From positions 1-30,657 of the forward strand of contig PJAB01000289.1 of NCBI GenBank assembly GCA_002887195.1: a DNA stretch of 30,657 bases, read 5' to 3'. Every line of letters starts with the position of its first letter. The first letter of the stretch is position 1. The translations under genes were made by a program, and so were the position numbers. This stretch comes from Chrysochromulina parva (lineage: Eukaryota; Haptophyta; Prymnesiales; Chrysochromulinaceae). This document shows positions 15,557 to 23,200 of this stretch, one piece after another. Below the pieces are notes generated by a model that made no database searches, was not told the origin of the DNA, and worked only from the letters and a program-made list of their open reading frames with translations.

Positions 15557-16873
15557 ATGCCGCCAGGTAACTCAACCCCAGGCGATGCCGTCCACGTCCT
15601 GCTGGAAGCCACCAAAATAATAGGCGTCCTATTCACGCTCCGACTCGTACAAATCGTGCTCTCGGCGGCCTGGAACCGTCGCTGGCAGCTTTCAAATGCG
15701 GTTCTCGGCGGCAGCCCGTACGAGCTGCTCAGCCGTGCGTATGAGGCAGAGTCCATAGGCATCCAGCAGGTGGAGGCTGAGGAACACGACCATGACCACG
15801 GCCACGGCCACGGCGGCCCGCGCGAGGTGGTGATAGTCGATCAGCGTTGGGCAGTCGTCACCGGTGGCAGCCGCGGTATCGGCCGGGCCTTTGTGCGTCT
15901 GCTCTCCGACCAAGGGTTCAGTTTGATCATTCTCGACAGCGACGAGGAGGAGCTGCAGAGCACGGCCTTGCAGGCGCGCCAGCGACTCGAGCGCGGCTGG
16001 CACGGCGGCGTGTGGCGACGCACACGCGAGGCGCCGACCGTCACCGTGATCACATGCGACGCAGCCCATGTGGACGTTTGTGTACGGTACGTCGAGGAGG
16101 CGATCGGTGCCGTGCCGGCGGGCGGTCTGCGGCTGCTCGTCAACAACGTGGGGCAGAGTACGCTCGCGCCCGCGCTGCTCACGCACCACTCGGCCGCCGA
16201 GATCACGCGCCTCGTCCACACGAATGCCCTCTTCGCAATGCAGCTGACGCGGGCGCTTTGGCCGCGGCTGGTCGCACCCCCAGAGGGGAGGCGGGCTGGC
16301 GTTCTATTCGTCGCCGCGCGCGCAGCGTACCAGCCGGCGCCTCTCGCATCCGTGTATGCGGCGACCAAGAGCGCGCTTGCCGCCTTCGCTTGCGCCCTAC
16401 GCGCCGAGGCGACGGGGCTCGGGCTCCGGCTTGACGTCCTTTGTGTCACCCCCGGTCGCGTGCGGGCGGGCGTCACACCTCGCTGGGTGGGAACACCTGC
16501 TGGCCTTGCGGAGCCCGACGACGTGGCGCGCGCCGCGCTGCTGCTGCTCGAGACCGCGGGCAACGCCACCCTCGCACCGCTGCTGCGCGAGGCGCTCGCC
16601 GACGCCATTTCGCGCCATATGCCCGAGACAGCGCTCGCGCGCCGCTCCTTCAGCGCATGCATTTCAAGGCGCGAGGCGGCCCTAAAATGGGACTCGGAGG
16701 CTCGGTGCTGCCTGTGCCTGCAGCCGTATGCGGCCCGTGGCGGTCGTCGCGCGCTCGTGCCCTGCGCGCACGTGGTGTGCAGCCGGTGCGCGCAGGACGC
16801 GATTCACGGCGCGTGCCCTACGTGCCGAGCCAGCGTCGCGATGCACACCAAGATGGAGGACCACGTCGAGTGA
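15557..16873 (+). CDS. Membrane-anchored short-chain dehydrogenase fused to a C-terminal RING finger
   Basis: 438 residues from ATG 15557. A hydrophobic helix lies at about 12-39, then a His/Asp/Glu-rich patch (75-87, EEHDHDHGHGHGG). The SDR domain (about 97-335) has the cofactor motif VVTGGSRGIG, NNVG after strand 4, and YAATK with Tyr267 and Lys271. The layout and the PLASVYAATK spacing resemble 17-beta-HSD12-type (3-ketoacyl-CoA reductase) enzymes of the ER. The serine normally 13 residues before the tyrosine is Ala254, so the catalytic triad looks broken. The last 60 residues form a RING: Cys384/387, Cys403-x-His405, Cys408/411, Cys420/423 (C3HC4 type), the mark of E3 ubiquitin ligases. 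The two domains share one uninterrupted frame. A role in ubiquitin tagging at the ER with the SDR as sensor or scaffold is inference; I know of no described SDR-RING protein. Confidence 0.85.
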   Translation: MPPGNSTPGDAVHVLLEATKIIGVLFTLRLVQIVLSAAWNRRWQLSNAVLGGSPYELLSRAYEAESIGIQQVEAEEHDHDHGHGHGGPREVVIVDQRWAVVTGGSRGIGRAFVRLLSDQGFSLIILDSDEEELQSTALQARQRLERGWHGGVWRRTREAPTVTVITCDAAHVDVCVRYVEEAIGAVPAGGLRLLVNNVGQSTLAPALLTHHSAAEITRLVHTNALFAMQLTRALWPRLVAPPEGRRAGVLFVAARAAYQPAPLASVYAATKSALAAFACALRAEATGLGLRLDVLCVTPGRVRAGVTPRWVGTPAGLAEPDDVARAALLLLETAGNATLAPLLREALADAISRHMPETALARRSFSACISRREAALKWDSEARCCLCLQPYAARGGRRALVPCAHVVCSRCAQDAIHGACPTCRASVAMHTKMEDHVE

Positions 16874-17237
16874 TGCAGTGTGTATGCTCAACGCAAGCCG
16901 GGCATTGGTATTCGCGTGCATGTTGACGGTCACACTAACGACTTTTAACACAGTCAATGTGTCTAAACTCGACACCCCACGCAAGACACCGGACGTGGGG
17001 TGAACGGGCCGGTGTCGCAGTCGTTGACCCAAGCTACGGGGGAGTGGTCTACTATTTTTCATGTTTATCTAAGGCCCCAACCCTACACCTGTTTGGGAAT
17101 TGAATGGGTGACGAATTATAAACGGTCGGATGCGGTTACCGGTACTGTACCGGTATATGTGTGTGTCCCGGCTCCCCCGGTACGGATATCTTTTTACCGC
17201 GTACTATACCGGTAGCGTCTCCGTTTCGTCAATTTTG
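16874..17237 (+). promoter_or_regulatory. Upstream region of the giant kinase gene with TATA and three TACCGGTA sites
   Basis: 364 bases before ATG 17238. AATTATAAACGG (about 17114-17125) contains a TATA box. TACCGGTA follows at 17137-17144, 17148-17155 and 17207-17214. TTTCGTCA lies at about 17225-17232, just before the start codon. If transcription begins about 30 bases after the TATA box, the in-frame ATG at 17130 would not be in the message, which supports 17238 as the start. Function of the elements is inferred from recurrence. Confidence 0.45.
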
Positions 17238-20200
17238 ATGGAGGTTCCAAGGACGGCGGTGTGCCCGTCCTGCGCCCGCTGGGTCCACCGCTGTGCTTGC
17301 CCTAACCGCGACATCGTGCACCGCACGTCCTCCGTCGCATACCTCGTGCGTGCGGTAGATGAGGGCTGGTCGCCCGCGATATCTCGTCGAATATTGCGGA
17401 CGGCACACCGATGGGTGCGGCGTTGCTTTTCTGCTTGGACTGGCTACACGTTGCACGCCAAGCGCAGTGCGGTGCTCGCGGCCCAGGACGCGCTGAGCCG
17501 TATGCAAAGAATGTATGCAGACGCTGCATTCGTCGAGGCGCGCGCGTTCACCGAGTACATGGTGTTGTGCCGTGCGATTGCAAACTGTGAGGACGAGGTG
17601 CGAGAGGCGCGCCGATATTGTGGGCTCGATCGTCCGCGGGCCCGGTCGCTCATACCGGGCGAGCTCGCGGTCTCAGCGCACAACGAGTGGCGCCGCACGC
17701 GGCCGCTGCTCGCCGCGCCCTGCGAGTCGATCTCACCGCACGGAGCTTCGGCCCATCTGGCCCGTTGGGCACTCACGCCGGATTGCTCGGCGGGTGCAAC
17801 GGCGGGCACGATGGCCGCCGAGCCGGGCGGCTCGTCGGTCGTGGCCATCCGCCCTGTGCGCCAGTGGCTGAGCGCGGGTGCGGTCTCGTGGAAGACGCCC
17901 GACACGATGCTTGGCGCCCGCTCGCGCGACCGCGGACCTGCCTTCGAGGAGATTGAGGAGATCGAGCGCCGTGCCGAGCGTAACGTGGCGGGTGAGGGAG
18001 CGCGCGACGGCTCGAGGCGCCGTGCCGAGTGTGTGCTTGAGGACGCTCAGCTCGAGGCGACGGGTGGGCAGCAGCAGGCGGTCGAGGAGGTGGTACGGCT
18101 CAAAGCAGCGCTCGACGCTGAGCACCTCGCGCATGCGAGTGCACGGGCTCAGTGGGAGCAGCAGAGCGCTGCCCTGAGCGCCACGTGGCAGGAGCGCCTC
18201 GACCACTTGGCGGCCGAGCTGGGCACCGAGCGCAGGCAGAGCGCCGCCCTGAGCGCTGCATGGAAAGAGCGCCTCGATAGCGTAGCTTACAACGGTGCTA
18301 CGGCACAGGCGCGCGCGCTCTCCCTATTGGAAGGTCTGAGGACAGCGGACGCCGAGCTGGGCGCCGAGCGCTGCCGCGTGGCGGAGCTCGATACGGCGCT
18401 TCAGGCCAGCCGGCTGGAGCTAACGAGCTCTCAAGCGCAGGCGCAGCAACTGGCGCATCAGCTGGCGGCGGTGGCCATGGCGGAGCAATCGCACTCGGCC
18501 GAGGCGGCCGCCACCGCCATGGCCACCGCCGCCATGGCCACCGCCGCCACGCGCGACGAGGCAGCTGCCGCCGCTCGGGATGACACAGTCATCAGCGCGC
18601 TCAGTCGACAGTTGTACGCGGCAGTGGAGGCGGAAGCGCGCGCGCGTGAGGCGGCCGCGAGTGCCCACGAGCAGGCCGCGCGCATGAGCCTCGAAGTACG
18701 ACAGGCGCAGCGCGAGCTGCACGAGCGCCGTCTTGAGCCGCTGGGCCAGTCGGCGCGCCGTCGCGAGCTCGTGAGCCAGCTCATGACGCGCTTCGAGGCG
18801 CTCGAGATGACGCTTTCGACGCGCCAGGCGGAGCATGAGGCTGAGCTTCAGCGGCTGAGGGAGGCGCATCAGGCGGCGCTCGCGGACGTGGTGACGTCGT
18901 CGTCGGTGGCTCTAGCGACTTCGAAGGAGCCGGCCGACGCAGCAGCAGTGAAGCATGCTACTGCTCTTGCGGCGGCGCTGCAGTCCGCAGAGGAAAAGCA
19001 TGCTACTGCACTTGCGGCGGCGCTGCAGTCCGCAGAGGAGAAGCATGCGGCGGCGATGGCGCAGGCGTTGGCGCAGGCAGTCGCACAGGCGCTCGAACCG
19101 ACCCCAGATGCCGACGACGCAGTCGTGGAGAGCGCTCAGGCGACCGCGGCGACGGCGTCGATGGACGGCTCCGATGAGCCCACTACGGCGCGCCAAGTGC
19201 TCTGCGGCTCGCCTAGCGCGAGTTGGGGCGCCGTAGTGGGCGTCGAGGCTTTCTCACCGATCGCGGCTGAGTGCACCGAGGCGACTGCGGCAGCGGTGCT
19301 CGTGAGGGAGGTGGAAGTCATCAGAGAGGTTGAGGTGATCAAAGAGGTGCCCGTCGAGGTCATCAGGGAGGTGATCAAGGAGGTGGAAGTTGTCAAGGAG
19401 ATCGAGGTCATCAGGGAGGTCATCAAGGAGGTGCCCATCGAGGTGCCGGACGAGGCAGCGAGGGCGGAGGCGCTGGAGGCCAGGGCCGAGGCGTATGAGT
19501 CAAGGGCGGAAGCAGCGGCTGCACGTGTAGAGGCTGAAACCGCCCGCACGGAGGCGGCTGAGGAGAAGGCGGCGGCGCTGGAGGCGGCAGCTCAGGAGAA
19601 GGCGGCGGCGCTGGAGACGATGGCTCTGGAGAAGACCGCGGTGCAGGAGGCCGCTGCTCTGGAGAAGGCGGCGGCGCTGGAGGCCGCGGCTCAGGAGAAC
19701 GCAGCAGCGCTGGAGGCGGCGGCTGAGGAGAAGGCGGCGGCGCTTGAGACGATGGCTGCTGATGCCGCGGCGCTCGCGGAAAAGGTGGCGGCGTTGGAAG
19801 CGTTGGCTCAGGAGAAGGCGATGATGATGGAGGCGGTGGCTAGGGATAAAGCGGCGGCGCTCGAGGCGGCGGCTCAAGAGAAGGCGGCGGCGCTGGAAGC
19901 GGCAGCTCAGGAGAAGGCGGCGGCGCTGGAGATGATGGCTCTGGAGAAGACCGCGGTGCAGGAGGCCGCTGCCCACGAAAGGGCCGCGCTGGTGGAGGCG
20001 GCAGCTCAGGAGAAGGCGGCGGCGCTGGAGGCGGCAGCTCAGGAGAAGACCGCGGTGCAGGAGGCCGCTGCTCTGGAGAAGGCCGCGGCGCTGGAGGAGG
20101 CGGCTCTGGAAAAGGCGGCGGCGCTGGAGGCGGCGGCTGATGAGAAGGCGGCGGCGCTTGAGACGATGGCTGCTGATGCCGCGGCGCTAAAGGCGGCGCT

Positions 20201-23200
20201 CGCGGAAAAGGTGGCGGCGTTGGAAGCGTTGGCTCAGGAGAAGGCGATGATGATGGAGGCGGCGGCTAGAGATAAAGCGGCGGCGCTGGAGGCGGCATTG
20301 GTGGAGAAAACGGCTGCATTGGAGGCGGCGTTGGCGGAGAAGGCACCGGTGCTTAGGGCGGTGGTGGCAGATAAGGCGTTTGCGCTCAGAGCGGCGGCTC
20401 ACGACAAAGCAGCGGCGCTCGAGGCGGCGGCTCTGGACAAAGCGACGGCGCTGGAGGCGGCGGCTCAGGATAAGACCGCGGCGCTGGAGGCGGCGTCGGC
20501 GATCGCAGTAGCGGAGTACTCGGCGGCATTGCAGTCGGCTGTGTCGGCCGTGCGCGCCGAAATGGGCGCCGAGATGGTTAGGGTGGCGGAGGCTGCGGCG
20601 GAAGCGGCGGAGGAGGCGGCGGCGCGTCATCTTTCGGCGCAGCACGAACAGCACGCGAAGCTAGCTTATCGGATGGTCGAGCTTGAGCTCACAATCTCGG
20701 AGGTGCGTGAGCTCGAGCTCGAGATCGTCGCGCTCGAGCTCTCACTCTCGGAGGTGCAGCCACTGCGGGAGCAGCTCGCGAAGGCGGCAGTGCTCTCGGA
20801 CACGCTGCACACACAGCTCGCGTCCGAGCAAGCCGAGAGGGCGGCGCTGCGGCAGCAGCTCGAGGAGGCACGCGAGGCCCTTGCAAAGGTTGCTGAACGT
20901 GAGTCAGCGGCGGAGCACGTTGCGGCGGCGGCGTTGGCGTCCGCGCACAAGGAGCGCGTGGCGGCTGAGGAGCGAGCTGCCAGCTTCAAAGAGCGCCTCG
21001 ACACTGCCGAATGGAGCGTTGAGGAGGCTAAGGCAGCAGTCGCTGAACTGCGGGAGCGGCTGAAGACGACGGCGCAGAGCATACCGCAGGGCGAGGCTGA
21101 GGCAGCGACGGGTGAGGCTGAGGCGGCGACGGCTCGGGCGGAGGTTGCCGAGCTCAGGGAGCAGCTGGCGACCGCCAAAGGGAGCCTCGAGGAGGCTCAG
21201 GCAGAGGCCACTGAATTGAGAAAGCATCTGACGAAGGCGAATGCGACAACGCTCGGCTCGGCAAACGCTCAGACGGTGGCGGCGGAGGCTGGGTCGGCGG
21301 CAGCGAAGGCGGCGGCAGCGGAGGCGGCGGCGGCAGTGAAGGCGGCTGCGACGGAGCTGATGGAGGCTGGGGTGGCTGAGGCAGAACGGCTGTCGGCAGA
21401 GAAGGCGGGGACCGCTTCAGCAGATCTGTCAACGGCATCCATCCGGATGCTCTGCAACGCGTCAACTGCCCACATCTCGACCCTGTACGCCGTGCAGGGC
21501 GTCATCGGCGAGGGTCGCTTCTCGAAGGTCTATGCGGCCGAGAAGAACGGGCAGGTGTTCGCGCTCAAGGAGCTCGACATGAGCTCGCTCGAGAAGGACG
21601 AGGAGGCAGTCGAGATGCTCGCAGCAGAGGTTCTCGCGCTGAGACGTGCCTGCCACGCGCCGCACATCGTCCGGCTGCACGAGGTCATCGCTTCCTCCGA
21701 CGCCATTTGGCTTGCCATGGAGCGCGTGCCCGGCTGCGAACTCTTTCAAATCGTAGAGCAGCGCGGCGCGCTCGAAACCAGCTTCGTGAGCCATCTGATG
21801 AAGCAGCTGCTCACGGCGCTCACGGCGCTCGCCGAGGTCGGCGTGGTGCACCGCGACGTTAAGCCCGAGAACATCATGGTGAGCGATGAGGAGACGGAGC
21901 GGCCGCACCTGACGCTCATCGACTTTGGGTACGCGGCGTTGCTGGGCGACGGCGACGCACCCACAGAGCTGACGGGTGTCGCCGGCTCGCCTGAGTACGC
22001 GGCGCCCGAGGTGCTCTCGTGGATTGAGGCGGAGGCAGACGAGACTGGCGAGGTGGTGGGCGAGCCATACGACGCGGGCTGCGATGTGTGGAGCGCGGGC
22101 GTGACGGCGCACGTTCTACTGTGCGCCTCGCTGCCCTTCAAGCTCCCAGACGAGGCTACCGAAGAGTCCCTCATTGAAGCCGCGCGCAACGTCGACCTCT
22201 CCTTTGGTCAACTGGAGTGGAAGGGCCAGTCCATGGAGCCGGCGCGCGAGTTTGTGCGCACGTGCATGACGGTGGCGCGCAAGGAGCGCCCCTCGGCGCG
22301 CCAGCTGCTCGAGCACCCGTGGTTTGGCGGGACCACACACAAGGCCGACGAGAGGGCAAAGAAGGCGGAGGCTGAGCAGCTGGTGGCGGAGGCTGAAGAG
22401 CAGACGGACATCGAACCGGTCGAAGTCATCAGGGAGGTGGAAGTCATCAGGGAGGTGGAAGTCATCAGGGAGGTCGAAGTCATCAGGGAGGTGGAAGTCA
22501 TCAGGGAGGTGGAAGTGATCAAGGAGGTGGAAGTCATCAGGGAGGTGGAAGTCATCAGGGAGGTGGAAGTGATCAAGGAGGTGGAAGTGATCAAGGAGGT
22601 GGAAGTGATCAAGGAGGCTATCGAAAAGGTTGAGGTGATCAAAGAGGTGGAGGTCGTGAGGGATATCGAAGTCATCAGAGAGGTTGAGGTAATAAAAGAG
22701 GTGCCCGTCGAGGTCATCAGGGAGGTGATCAAGGAGGTGGAAGTTGTCAAGGAGATCGAGGTCATCAGGGAGGTCATCAAGGAGGTGCCCATCGAAGTGC
22801 CGGACGAGGCAGCGAGGGCAGAGGCGCTGGAGGCCATGGCCGAGGCGGTAGCCGCGCGCGCTGAGGCCGAAGAGTCGAGGGCGGCGGTAGAGGCCGCATG
22901 GGCGGCTGTTGACGAAGCTCGGACCGCGGAAACGCAAGCCCTAGCGAGAGCCGCGCAGGAGGCGGCAGGTCGAAGGAGTGCGCAGGCGGAAGCAGAGGTT
23001 GCGAGGGCGACGGAGTCGGCGATGGAGGCCGCCGCGCAGACGACCCATGCGCTCATCACGGCGCGCATCACGGCTGAGCTCGAGGCTGCTCTGGTGGAGG
23101 CAAAGAAGGAGGCGCGCAGCGCCACCCTCACACTTGCGGTGGCGGATCTTGCGAGGGAAGCGGCGGAGGCGGCGCTGGCCGAACGCGATCAAGTCATCGC

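Noticed and set aside
17130..17237. ATG at 17130 as start of the giant kinase gene
   Set aside because: It lies only a few bases after the TATA box and before the likely transcription start; the protein-like sequence begins at the ATG at 17238.
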